In this document: positions 1 through 12,226 of the stretch, in pieces | Layout of the letters: each line of letters opens with the position of its first letter | Position numbering within the stretch: the stretch's first letter is position 1 | NCBI GenBank assembly: GCA_027922465.2 | Contig: BQMF02000058.1 | Coordinates: forward strand, 558,001 to 622,000 | DNA length: 64,000 bases | DNA from: Turritopsis dohrnii | Lineage: Eukaryota > Cnidaria > Hydrozoa > Anthoathecata > Oceaniidae | Direction: 5' to 3' | Translations under genes and position numbers: made by a program | Notes under the pieces: generated by a model | What the model was told of the DNA's origin: nothing | Database searches by the model: none | The model's input: only the letters and a program-made list of their open reading frames with translations

Positions 1-1836
1 AAGAAAACATGTCTGAATTGATTGGATTAGATTAGATTAGATTAGATTAGATTAGATTAGATTAAGCGATTTTGTTATGAGAAGTGGAAAAAAAGTAGGA
101 ATATTTTCAACTTCTTCACTATGGCTTTGTGACACAAGCCAAGGAACATGCGAAAAAAATTGCATAGCGGAAACAATGTGATTGCTATGGTTACCAAGAG
201 AAAATTTACCATAGCCGATTTAATGATTTAATTACAATAACTCTGCCTTTCCTGAAACTAACGAACTGACAAGGTTCTTTGTTTGGTAAAATGCATTGCT
301 GCAGCTAATAGGTCCGCACCAATGTAAATGGGTGGAGCTGTGGAAGCCCTGGGATCGAGGTTGTGGAGCTGTGTAATATCCCTAGCAACGACTGCGTAGA
401 ACTTTTTGCACTAATATTTTCTCCACGTGCTTATGTATGCATATTTTTTATAAAAAATTATAAAGTACCTTTGTTCTCCAATTTTTTGTTTTCTTAGGGG
501 GTTTTCAATCCTATGTTGAATAAACGAAAAGACTGGAAAAAGAAGTTTTGTTCTGCCAAAATAAATGTTCTTTTCAGCGAGACACCTGTAAAAAGAAAAA
601 CCATTTCAAGAGAACCTCATTTCTTTTTAGTGTGTGTATCAAGACCTCAGACTGTTAAGTTCACGAAGAAGAAAAAAATTCGAATTAAGAAACTGACTCA
701 CTTCTGATACTCACACTATTATGCAGTGAACCGCTTTCTCACAAAGAAGAAATTTGGCGCCAACACTGTAGATATATATGTAAGTGATTGATTGATAAAA
801 TATGAATATATAAAAACTTAGAAACAAGTTTACTTTTATGATCTCATAAGGGGATCATTCTGAAAAAATGGACTTAACTTGCTAGTGTTTCTCAAAATAT
901 TTCTTATAAGTTTTCTACGGTGTAAATTCTCGACAGGAAACTGAGAAGTTTCTATTGACTCATATGGTTTCCATGTGTTTGAGCAAATATGTACACTCCG
1001 GAATTTCACATTTCGAAACTCGACACAGTTTTATTCATTACGCCAGAGAAGAATCCTTACACGATGATAATACATATGGCTTATGCAAATTTGCGGTTTG
1101 CACCAATCATTACTAATTTATTAAGTCCTGTCTTCGTTTACTTCAACATAGTCTCCTGGTGTAACAGTGTTTTTGATTTCTTCCGCAAACACGATTTGTC
1201 ATAGCTTATACTCAGTTCTAGATCGTAAACGATAAAAAGAAGCTTTAGTAGAGGAAGCTGCATTTTTTTGCTAAAATAATCGATCAGGTTTTGTTGCCTC
1301 AATTGTACATTGTATTAATTTAAATATTGATAGCAGCAGAGCCATAAAATAATTTTTACTGCTTCTACGTCTCTGCAATGGAAGGGAAAACCTAAGTAAT
1401 TGTAGTTTAACTATAAAACGGTGATGATGAAATTTGTTTCCACAAACATTCACAGGAGTACAAGAGAAAACAATTTCTCTACTTTTCAATCTTTCAGATC
1501 TTGCCAATGTTTCATAAATGGCATATGACGCTCTCAGTTCTCGGTGTGGTTTTGTTCTTATAAAATTTTAATGTTATAAACGGTTCTTGCATATAACATG
1601 ATCGAAATCATGTGTTTCAAAATCTTATGACGTAAATATGCAGAGTTCAGTATAAAAATTTCAGTGTTTGTTTTTATCAAAAATTCATCGCGAATTTTAA
1701 TTTTTACGCCTGTCTGATTTCCATTTTTGTTCCAGAACAACTTCAAGGAATTGTTGTTAGCAGTTGGGTCTGATTTTTGGTTTTTGTACCGCCCAATAAC
1801 ATCCATAATATATTCGCACCAAACGAAGAAATAAAC
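1..1836. other. Left edge, non-coding; (ATTAG)n microsatellite
   Basis: A pure ATTAG pentanucleotide run of about eight units lies at roughly 24-64. The rest shows only short open stretches with no family resemblance. A short motif near 345-365 (CCCTGGGATCGAGGTTG) resembles the end of the MITE family annotated at 51062-51371, so a degenerate copy may lie here. The last few hundred bases should hold the promoter and 5' UTR of the gene starting at 1837, but I cannot place a start site. Confidence 0.6.
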
Positions 1837-4022
1837 ATGGCTGACGAAATGTCTGAATCAGATACTTTGAAAATGAACGAAAAGAGATTTGAAGTTCTAC
1901 CTGCTGATACGGACAAAAGAAAAATTGCAGCTGACGATGATTTGGGAGCTGAAACTGGTTACGTGAGTGACTCATCACTGAATTCCAGAAGAGGTAAGTG
2001 CAGAAAGCTAAATCTTAACCACCAATTAACGATGATCAACGTGCAAAAATGATAACAAGAATGACAAAGAAAGTTCATTACCTTCATTATATGCTCTACC
2101 TTTTATTTGTAGATACCCCTCCCAAACAGAAAAATGAGCTAACAGAACCTCATGACCCGGCTCGCTTGTACGTAAACCGAAGAAAAACGAAATCCGAACG
2201 GGATAAAAGACGATCAAGTCGAGTGTCATTGATTGAAGGTAATAATAACAACTCTGGCAGTGAAAATTCAACAAGTAGTTTAGAACAAAATCAGCCTCGT
2301 TACCGCAAACGAGCCAATAGCAAAAGACACGAAAACGAGGTTAAGGACAATGGATATCGTAGAAGAGCTAGCAGTAAAAACTCCTCCCAACTTGATCGAA
2401 TCGATAGCATGCGGGAAACCGAACTTAATATTGAATCCAAATTGAAGAAAATGAGTATAGCTTCGACTGCAACTATAAAAATGAACAACAAAGATATATA
2501 TTTCGGTACGTGGAACCCGAAGGAGAGAGCTGTGCTTGATCAAGTATTGAACAATATTGACTTGCGACCAGATCACCGAAAATCGTTTCGTGATAAACTG
2601 AAACGAAGTGGTTTAAAAGATGCCAAGAAAAAGGAAAAGATTTGTGAAGAAGATATCCCAGAAGTAACCCAGCATCAAAATTATCCTTTCATGAGTAAAG
2701 CACCAGAAAAGGGCAAAAAAGCTTTCTTTGGTCTTTTTTCCGGTTTCAAAAAAATTAAAAACAACGTGCTCCGTCGTCATGACCGCATCGATGAACAAAA
2801 TGAGATGGACTATTTTAGGGAGGATCCTCTTCAAGATTATGTTGTATCGAAAAAAAAGAAGAGCATATTTAAGCGACTTGGCAGCAGGCAGAAGAAAGAC
2901 GATGATCTTCCCAGACGTCGAGCACAGTCGACTAATGATTATGTTCGAAGTGTTGCTTCCATATTGGAACCCAGAACGAACCTTTCGAAGCGAAGATCAG
3001 GTTCAACACATTCCCTCAAGTCTTTGTTTACACGAACAAAATCAGTCGACAATTTGAATGGTGCTTTCGAGTTCTTTACGAACCAACAGCAAGTATTCCA
3101 GCGAACGCCGAGCATGACTAAGCTTGATAAATTTGCTTCCAATGAAAGACTGAACAACATGAAGCGCAGCGACAGCCAGAAATCACTCAGTCATTCCTTT
3201 GAGCCAGTGCAGCTTACTGCCAAAGAGTTGTGCTACAATGATAGTATGGTATATGCTCATGCTAAAATGATACAACCATCAAAGGCCAGCCAACGAAGTT
3301 TGAACGTCAATCCGCCACCGACACCGACATATCAACCTGGTGGTTATTATGATTCCGACTATGACGATTACTATCGTGGTTATCAAAGTGATCGAGCTCC
3401 ATCGGTCGCTTCAGCCTACCCAGCATACAATCACAATGCATATTTTAGTGATGCAGAATGCTCGAGCTTAAGAGCACATTCCGCACTGTCTCATCATCCC
3501 AGTCCACTCCCACCTCCTCGCAGGTTTGGCTACTATCACCCACATAATGGTTATTATCACCACCCCCATGGAAATTTTCCACCCTACTATCACGTTCCGT
3601 CGCATAGAACATCTTATATACCGCCTGGATATGCTCCTCCAGGTTATGGCCCAACAGGATATATACCTCCAGGCTATGCAACGCCCGGATACGCCACTCC
3701 CGGATATGCGACCCCAGGTGACGCTACACCCCGATTGCAAAGTGGATACTCTTCGGAATATGATTATGGGCACAACAGTCAGAGGCCGCAGTTTTCCATG
3801 GTGCCTTATCAAGCTCGGAGAGCTATTGAAAGAAGTCTCTCTAAAAACAGCGCAGCGTCAAATTACAGTTCCAACTATGGATATCAGTCTGAATCAAGCT
3901 TTTGCGATGATGAAGATGTATTTAACTCAATGCAAAATACACACAGTCCAAGAGCAGGCAGCAATATTCAGAGAAACTACAGCACGTCATCACATAAAAG
4001 CCAAATGAGTACCGTACTTTAA
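1837..4022 (+). CDS. Unrecognised 688-residue basic, low-complexity protein with PDZ-ligand-like C-terminus
   Basis: Two coding exons, 1837-1993 and 2113-4022, join across a GTAAGT...TTTGTAG intron in phase 1 and give 688 residues. The ATG has a good context (A at -3, G at +4) and no ATG lies upstream in frame. I do not recognise the family. The N-terminus is acidic. Residues of about 55-400 are rich in Lys/Arg and Ser, with clusters such as KKKKSIFKRLGSRQKK and repeated RRxxS patterns that look like basophilic kinase sites. From about 450 on the protein is rich in Tyr, Pro, Gly and His, with tandem GYATP-type pentapeptides near residues 545-570. It ends in STVL, which fits a class I PDZ ligand (S/T-x-hydrophobic). 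I see no membrane segment or signal peptide. Inference: a scaffold or cortical adaptor. The long open frame and clean splice make it a real gene; function is unknown. Confidence 0.8.
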
Positions 4023-4548
4023 ACGCTTTAGTACCTTGTAAGATAGACATTATATTTTGTTGTTGAAGATGTAGTGGAAGATGGGATCAAACGTTATTAC
4101 TAGGATGAAAATAACATAAAACTAATGGGAAAACGAACAAACAAGGAAATTGAAATTCATTATTGAAATTCATTATTATATTAGTCTCATCATTCCAACA
4201 TAAATGGTTTCTATTTACACTCTTAAAAATATGACACATTTCCTATGAGCGGAAACTGTACAAAAATATAAACATCAGACGAAGTATGTGGTGTAAGTCA
4301 AGCCTTGATAACAGAACCCTTTCTGTGCTTCGATAGACTTATAATTGACGATCTCATCATAAAAAATATGATTTGTTTATAAAATCATAAAAATGTATTA
4401 TATAGATTTACTATTTTATTATTTTAGAAAAAATATGAAAAATGAACAATTTACTTTTGCAGTTTTCCACCAATGTTTCTGGATTTGTGGAAGCTTTAAT
4501 CTCAAAACATTGAAACAGAAACAATTTAAACTTGAGAAAAGCTGGTTA

Positions 4549-6314
4549 CTAAAATGCTTCAATTGGTGTTTGATATGAAGAATTTAATATAAGTTTCTGT
4601 TTGTCTTCTTCTTCAATCTCATTCTTATGATCACTCTCCTTATCATCAGGAGCTTGGAAAGGTTCGACTGCAGTGTGTATGCTCAGATGTTGAAACTGTT
4701 TTGCTTTTAACTGTTTTTCTATTTCTTGATTCTATGAGAAATTAAAAATATTGGTTTCTAATTAAACAGAAAAGCAGTTTGTAAGAGAAGTTGTGTGGTG
4801 AACTATCACTTACACGTCTTCGTTCATCAGCTTCTTGTATTTTTCGATCAATCTCTTCCTTTGTTCGGAATTTTTTTGATTTCTTGCGCTTGTGCTGGAG
4901 CTGTGGTAATTTATCTGGACGTTTTTTCATGTTTCCAGTTTCAGGCATATCTAGCACCAAATCAAATGCTACATTACCAAATCTTGTTTTTGGTCGAGAT
5001 ATCATGCTAATTCCATTACTTTCACATTCATCTGTATCAGTAGACAAAATGTCACCATCTATACGTAAAAGTTTTCTTCTAGCTGATGAACTCTTCCTTT
5101 CAATGTGGTTGTTATTAACTATCAAAGAAACAATGAATAGTTACATATAACAGGCTATAAGCAATACTGGTAAGAAATTCAGAAAAAGGATATATAAATA
5201 GATATATTGGGTATTGGGTATATGTATGCTAGAAATAAATATACATATACGTGCAGCGATGGTGTAGTGGTTAGTACCTTTGAGTGCGACCCGTGTTCAA
5301 GTCCAGTCATGTCACCACTCCGATGCGCTTTAAAAGCAGCGTGTCAGCCCATTAGGAGCCGTTGACTGACTGCACACTGGCCTTGGGCAAGTTAGAGCAA
5401 TGCTATACGTATCTCTGGCAGTAACAAAACTATCTACTAAGCCTGAAAACAAAAATCAACTAACTAATGGATTCACGTGTCAACCTGTCACTAAATCCAT
5501 GAACCCCAGAAACTCAGTTTTTTCCCAGTTGCCTTTTGAGTATTACACCCCCTGTTAGTATGCAGTGCAAAAGTTTCAAAATAACCTTGTCTCAAAGACA
5601 TGACGAAAAACAGACACCAAAATAATTCTCTAAAAAATCATTGAATCATCGCTTTGTTTTCCAACCTGCCCTAAACATTTTCTGTTTTTTGAACTTAAAA
5701 TTATCATAGTTTATCAATCAATAGCTTTGGAAGGGAAATACAAGTATATTTTGTTACCAGAAACTTCTGACCCTTATAAATTTGAAAACATGTAACACAG
5801 AGAAATTTTATTCAAAGCAAGGAAATTGTTTCCTGGCTCATGATCAAACACATAAAAAAGGTAAAACATTTGCAAAGAGCATATATATAGTATCATAAAT
5901 CATCAGATTGACGACATGGCAAGGCTCCCGAGATTAAACAACTAGGGGTCCGAAATAAAACCATAAGATATATATACCTGAATCTTGATCTGCTGAAGAA
6001 GATCTTGTATCAATATTTTCATCAAATACTCCACTATCTTTACTTTTAACTGATCCAGCAGATTTATCTCTATCGACATTAGGTTTTGATAATGCATCTT
6101 TTGTAGTGTTTTCATCAGATAATAATTTAAAATTATTGGAACTAGATTTGGTAATTAATTGTGTTTCTGTGTGTTCAACCCCACCATTTTTTAATTCAGT
6201 AACTGAACTCTTTGCTGTGAAATTCTCAACAGATGATCTTTGTCTTGGTAACTGCGAGCTACTATTAGAATTTTCAACAACTGCAACTGCTGATCGACTT
6301 GAACCACAACCCAT
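4549..6314 (-). CDS. STMND1: Stathmin-domain-containing protein 1-like, 274 residues
   Basis: Three exons on the minus strand, 6314-5978, 5118-4814 and 4731-4549, join in phases 1 and 0 with GT-AG borders and give 274 residues, about the length of vertebrate STMND1. The protein starts MGCGSS, a Gly2 myristoylation and Cys3 palmitoylation type of start, also seen in STMND1. A Ser-rich linker follows. Residues of about 150-215 carry a short FDLVLD strand motif, a Lys-rich stretch (KRKKSKKFRTKEE) and a charged helix (EEIDRKIQEADERRR), matching the stathmin-like region in order. The tail is acidic and coiled-coil-like. Stathmins bind tubulin and destabilise microtubules; whether this diverged domain does is unknown. 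A likely poly(A) signal, AATAAA on the minus strand, lies at 4415-4420. The gene is tail to tail with the one ending at 4022. Confidence 0.82.
5252..5570 (+). repeat. tRNA-headed SINE in STMND1 intron 1
   Basis: The head has an A-box-like TGGTGTAGTGG (5260-5270) and a B-box-like GTGTTCAAGTCC (5293-5304), spaced as in a tRNA-derived promoter. The body includes CCTTGGGCAAG, a motif seen in the bodies of several SINE and LINE tails. No cloverleaf can be closed convincingly, so I call a SINE and not a tRNA gene. The 3' limit is approximate. It lies antisense within intron 1 of the STMND1-like gene. Confidence 0.65.
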
Positions 6315-8564
6315 TTTTATTTTATCTCTGTGTAATATAAAGTAAAGGGTAAAACAGTATAAATAAAGCTAAGACTTCTAGTTTTTAACAGAAGATATTA
6401 TAATATTCTTCTGATACTATCATCTGGAAAGAGAAGCCCCAATTCGAAGATATAATTTCCCTTTTAACAAACTTTAAAATCATGATTGTATTACGTCTTC
6501 TTCCTTGATGTCAATGCAATGTTTTCCCTACTTGGCTGTTCATTTGTTTTGTATTCCCGTTTGTTTTCATAACGTTGATTAGTTGCCATGGACAACTTTT
6601 AAGTATTAACTTTTTAAAATAACGTTCAATCAAAAGGGTAGCCATCACGATGGCAACTTTTTGTTCCTTTTGTTTGGCTTGTTATGGTTTGTTATTATGT
6701 TTCAAAGTTTATATATAATAGTTAATTTAACCGTTGTACGACTGTTAAATTTGGCGAAAACCTTGGAAGATACATTTTTTGCTTGGTATTAAAAGGGGGC
6801 AGAATTTCACGTATTTCTTGTCGTTTCGGTCGTTCAATTCATACGTGTAGCAGGTGTCCACTAAAACTTTCTCAAGAATGGCTAAAAGCAATTTTGACAT
6901 CGAAAAAGAAGTTGAATGTACCACCACTTGATCAAAACACGGTGTTCAAACGACCTCGAACCTAGGGTCTCTTGCCTTTTTGCTAAGATGGCCGTCATCA
7001 TATCCGGGATATCGAAGAGGCAAGAGTTTGAGGTTGGCTGTTCAAGAATTTAGGGAAAATTGTATCTTTACAGATCATGTTAGACTTTCAGAAATAGAAA
7101 CATCTATTCGTATTCCCTTGCATTGCACCATTGCACCCTTGTATTGCACCTTCCCCAACAATTTAATGTTGCCGTCCGTGTACGCACACCACCCAACGGC
7201 TAAAAAGGACGGCGAATGCGGAATTTGGAATCGGATACACCCTCTGATAGTTTGGTAATCTCAGAGTGTGATCTTATTTATCTCACCACGTCATATCAAC
7301 TTACCTCTCAGACTTGTTTCCATGCTCTTCTTTAACGTGTTTTGGATAACTCTCGCATATCGGATGACAGGTGGCTTGCCTTATCACAACGTCGTACGAA
7401 AGTTCACTTTCCGCCTCAACCAGCTGATGGTGGTGTTGTAGTCAATTTTTCTTACAATTGAAACTCTAAATATCAGCTTATGTAATGACAGATAATATTA
7501 CTACTTACTACATATTGTCAGGTGGATTATGAAATATCAAGCTTTTTTGGAAGACAAATAAAAAGTTTGGATGGTTCTCTCTCTTCAAAAACTATTTTTC
7601 AGTTAACATTAGTTGAGGAGATCATGATGATGTGGGATCTCAATTTTTCGTTAAGTTGCATATTTGTGACGGTTTGGCATAATTTGTCAATCTCAAGAGA
7701 TTATGTAAAGTAAACTTACACAAAACCATTTTGTTTACCTTAAAGTCACAATAATAAGTCGTGTACATTTAAAGTCGCCAGACGCCATTTTGAAAAAAAT
7801 TTTGTACGCTCAAAATCCTGTAAAATACATAAATTGATTTTATATCGAATAATTTTCCACTAAGGACGTCATTCTGCACCCACTTTTTGCATTCACTGAC
7901 TTTTGTCAATCATTTATTATGGGCTGACACAAGACGTTGGAATACAACTAAAGGATGAGTGGCAATACTCGTGGGGGAATTCTTCAGAGTTCATCTTTCC
8001 GGAAATGAGAAAGAATAGCTGGAGAATAGCTCGAGCACAGTTTGCTCGCGACTTTCTGTGTACGCGACTTATTGTGACTTTATTTAAGGTATTTCAAATC
8101 CCAAGCATAAGCTTTTACGTCCGTCTTCAGTGCTATAAAATTACTTGTATGTAGTTCAAAAAGCTTATGCAAAATTTTTTTATCTTAATTATTGATATGG
8201 CTTTTTCATTACCTCCACGCAAAATTAGTAATTTACTTTGACGTTGGAGATGTTACTCAAAGGCATTTTCACGCTAGGGTGCCAAAATTATAAAAACTGT
8301 GCAAAAGACGAAAGCAGTTATATGTTAATGCACACTTATGGTTTAGTTCGTTCTCTGAAATCAGTCCCCCAAACCCAAATGTAAATCAACATCCATCCCA
8401 TTCGATTATTGTTCTTTTTGTATGTTCTTCAAAGTCTCTCCAAAGTTTATAGCGCAATCAGAGAGAACAGCAGAACTTTAGGTGCAACATTAATTAATTG
8501 CTTACAAAAACTCATCATGGCAAATTATAAGGATATCGTACACAGCGGAGGTACCTAAAGCTAA
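6315..8564. other. Intergenic region with MITE scraps
   Basis: No gene supported. Near 6955-7030 is CGACCTCGAACCTAGGG, followed by TCTTGCCTTTTTGC and ATGGCCGTC, like the left end of the MITE family seen complete at 51062-51371. A related GGCTAAAAAGGACGGCG lies near 7198. Short open stretches (6980-7258, 7522-7713, 7903-8154) show no family resemblance and no splice partners. Confidence 0.5.
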
Positions 8565-8649
8565 GGGAAGAAATTTTGACGGATTCGCTCATCCGCCAAT
8601 TCCGACGCAGTTTGGCGGAATTTATTTTGGCGGGTCAAGAAAAAAAAAA

Positions 8650-10600
8650 GATATTGGGAATTTATTATAATAATAAATATTAATAATGCTTTACTTCAGG
8701 GCATATCCATATTTTACAATGGTTCTTCATCCCGTACCGTATTAAGTAATAAATTAGTTTAGAATATAAATTATAAAATTATAAAATTATATATTGTGTC
8801 CATATATACATAGTAAAAGCATTGCTACACATTAAACACACGCACATATCTTATATATACACACACATAAACACATCAACAAAACTCTTAAACAAATAAT
8901 TCAAAAAAAAAAAAAAGAAAGTAAATTAGTGACCGCTGATATACTTGGCTACCGCTGCATCAAGTAAAAGTGATTTAAGTCCAGATACCAATGAGTTATA
9001 ATTCTTTTCTTCTCGTAAGTTTGAAGGCAGATCGTTAAAGAGTCTACTGCACTTTCCGGAAAAAGTATTTTCAGTTGGTTCAATATTGAGTTTAGTCTTC
9101 GTGTTGTATGAGTTGCGTGTATTTCTGTTGGAAGTTGCGAAGTTTAAACTCTTCAAGTAATTTGGAAACTCACTTTGATGTTACGATTTGTGTGTGAGTT
9201 TCAGGAGATTAAAATTAATGCGATCTTGGATTGGTAACCATTTTAGGTTCAATACAACCAGCGAACCACAGTATTTCAAGTTTACGTATGTGGCAATACT
9301 CCTCAACAGCTTATTGATTCGGTTTATCTTGTACTGTAGCGCATTCGAATACAGAACATTACAGTAATCAATCTTGGATAGAATTAACGTTTCAGCAAGG
9401 TGTTCACGTCGTGCTTTTGTCGTAAACCTTTTAATTTTTCGAAGTGCATACAGCTTTTTGTACGATGATCTAAGTAATTCATTTATTTGAATACCCCAAT
9501 CAAGGTGCCCATCAAAATGGATACCGAAAATTTTGTATGACTTTACTCTCTGGATGGTGGTGGTTGTTGTGTGTCACAGAAAAACCTGGATGATTTTCCT
9601 CTCCAAGATTATGCTTTGTTACCATCTGCTTTGTAGAGAATAGCATTTTTACTCTTATTTTCATTAAATGCTAGATTATTATCATTTGACCACTCCTGTA
9701 ATTGTCTTAATCGATCCGTCATTTTTGGAATAGCAACAAGAATATCTTTAGTTTTGCAATGAGTATACAAGGTTGTATCATCAGCGTACTGACATACCAA
9801 ACCGTCGACAACATCTTGTAGATCCACTGTATATAAATTGAACAAGATTGGTCCCAATACGGATCCTTGAGGAACTCCAAAGTGAACAGTATCTAATGGT
9901 GAAGATTTATCACCTACTTGGACGAATTGTTTTCGATCACTCAGCTAAAGAAAGCATCCATAGCGCAGCTTCTTTCAAGAAACCAAGATGACGTAACTTC
10001 GTTAGTAGTATTTTAAAATCTACCGTATCAAAGGCTGTTGAACGTTTAAGAACGTTGCCAAAGTTACTTCACCTTTATTCATTGCATTGATTATGTCGTC
10101 ACGGATCTTCAAGAGAAGTGTAAGTTGAATGGCTTTTTCTGAAACCGGACATAGTATCTTTGTAAACGCTATGTGAAGATATAAAATCACATATTTGCTT
10201 TGCTATCAGTTTCTCGTATATCTTTGACAAAATAGGTAATATTTTGGGCGGAACTGATCTGGCGAGTAAGCATTGCTATACTTAGGGATTGGAGAAACTT
10301 TCCATTGTCGATGGAATTTGTTCTCTTCGATGCCAGGATTGATAACATGTGTTAGAGGTGAAGCTAGATATTCTAAAACTGGTTTAATAAATTGAACTGA
10401 CATATGGTCAAAACCAGCAGAACAATCCGTACGTAGAGATTTAAGTTCTGTAAGAACGTCTTGATATGTGACTGGTTTGAAGTGCAGTTCTTGACGATCA
10501 GACAGAGTAGTTAGATGTTGCACATGACTTTTAAGCTCACTTGATGTTATTGGTTTTGATCCCAGTATACGAGTTCATGTTGACAGATAGTGTTGGTTAA
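8650..10600 (-). mobile_element. Non-LTR retrotransposon (LINE), 3' part: reverse transcriptase and C-terminal region (level 2)
   Basis: Read on the minus strand, broken frames give the order of a CR1/L2/Jockey-type reverse transcriptase. A fingers region with SAGFDHMSVQFIKP lies near 10430-10370. The [13 protein letters not shown] and YADDTT catalytic motif lie at 9857-9770 (YADD at 9778-9789). A C-terminal segment with LFNDLPSNLR lies at 9156-8926. Frameshifts and stops make it dead. The 5' part continues at 14636 beyond the inserted 4.0-kb element. The boundary near 8650 is approximate. Confidence 0.85.
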
Positions 10601-10972
10601 GGTGGAAGCCCCCTCAAAATTTCAAAAATTTTCGTTTTTCCAAAAATTGTGGGAAGCTTCGCAGAAATCTATTAGAAAACGAACACTGAAAACCGCATTG
10701 AAAAAGAACACCCTGTTTTCAAGATATTGACTCTTTCCTGACACTGAGTATATTTGAAATACCTTAGCAACGCCCCTAGCAACGGGAAACTCTTGTAAAA
10801 AACTGCCAGAAAGTGACAATTTCTCCGCATTTTTCAGATAATTATATCGAATTTGTTTTTCCCATACTCTTATTAAAAGTAATAGTTCAAAACCTTTTCC
10901 AGATTATTCTCATAATGCACTGAAGTATTTGAGTCTTCCAGAGTTGGGTAAAATGGGAAAATTGAAATTAGA

Positions 10973-11523
10973 GAGTTTTCGGAAAGGCAGACATTACCCC
11001 AAAATTTGTTTTTAAGCGCCTCTAATAAACGCCTTCGAAAGTTTTTTAAAAAGCGCCCGGGAGCTTTACATTTCCCGTTTTTGGCAAGGGAGAGAGAATG
11101 AAAACTCAAGAATTGGTGATAATATTGATATTATGACGATAATAATAAGGCAACCTTTTCAATTTTTTTCTTCTCTTTATTAAGTTGAAAGTTAAAGTTT
11201 TACCTACCTGATTCCCCTATTTCCATATCTATAGGCGACAGTAATAAAAAAGTGAAATAAAAGGTAATAGTAATAAAGTAATAAAAAACTAATAAACCGG
11301 ATAACGTTTCCACGAATTTTTGACAATATACGATTTAACTGTATAACGACAGCTACCACTCAGTTTTTTTTCCCGCGCGCACGTGGATAGGTTTAGAATT
11401 ATGATTTTATGTCACGAAACCTGCCTCGATTTGGTTATAGGGAATAATATGCAACGGAGGGCAACGATCTCTCCATCTGAGGTGATTTACCAGTTGGGGT
11501 AATGTCTGCCTTTCCGAAAACTC
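10973..11523. mobile_element. 551-bp element with 30-bp inverted ends and 9-bp target duplication (level 4a)
   Basis: Perfect terminal inverted repeats of about 30 bases start GAGTTTTCGGAAAGGCAGAC at 10973 and end with the inverse at 11523. The nine bases GAAATTAGA flank both sides (10964-10972 and 11524-11532). A 9-bp duplication with such ends suggests a Mutator-like, non-autonomous element; that family call is inference. No coding frame inside. Confidence 0.88.
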
Positions 11524-12226
11524 GAAATTAGATCGTATCAAAATGTCAACACACCGTTATTCTATAAGAAAAGAAGGTTTTATGGAAGGAGTAAACGAGA
11601 AAGTGTGAATACCGTAAATATGGATGATGGAAATGGTGTTGAAAATTCTGTCAATATAGTGTAGTGATAACATGATGACAGACCAACAATAACAAGGGAC
11701 GACACCAATGTCAATATTGTGAATACCCAATCAAATCATATAAATATGGACACTGCTTCCTTCAGAAAGGTTGAAAAACTACAAGTATTAAAAGAAAACA
11801 AACTGAATGGCTATAGAATGATAGACTTAGAGATTTTATCAAATTAATTCAATGAATTGTTTAGCCCGAAATGTTTTGCATCAACTTTATCATTAAATGA
11901 GACCGAATCCGATAGATAAAATTATGCGCAAGTTTATTTTTAATTTGTTATGATGGTGGATTTGATAAACACTTTAAAACATCTAAAGATGTGTTGAGTA
12001 ACAACAAAGGATTGGTGTAAATGTAAGAGCTACCTAAATAATGAGAACATTGAGTCACGGTCATTCAGGATTAGGGCACTTAACGACATTAATGAATATG
12101 GCGAAACCGATGACACGTAGTAATTATAAATGTGATAATGAAAATGAGATTTATTTTTATATCAGGAGCTATCATCAAGAGCTTTCTGGACAATTTTTGC
12201 ATTATTTCAGTCCACCAAACATATAA

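Noticed and set aside
24..64. Possible telomere repeat at the left edge
   Set aside because: The unit is ATTAG, not TTAGGG, and only about eight copies are present inside ordinary sequence.
3526..4008. 160-codon open frame inside the gene at 1837-4022
   Set aside because: It overlaps the real exon in another frame. The repeated Pro/Gly/Tyr codons there open several frames at once.
5252..5330. tRNA gene
   Set aside because: Acceptor ends do not pair and a SINE body follows.
9609..9857. Separate small gene with YADD motif
   Set aside because: It is one frame segment of the decayed LINE reverse transcriptase.
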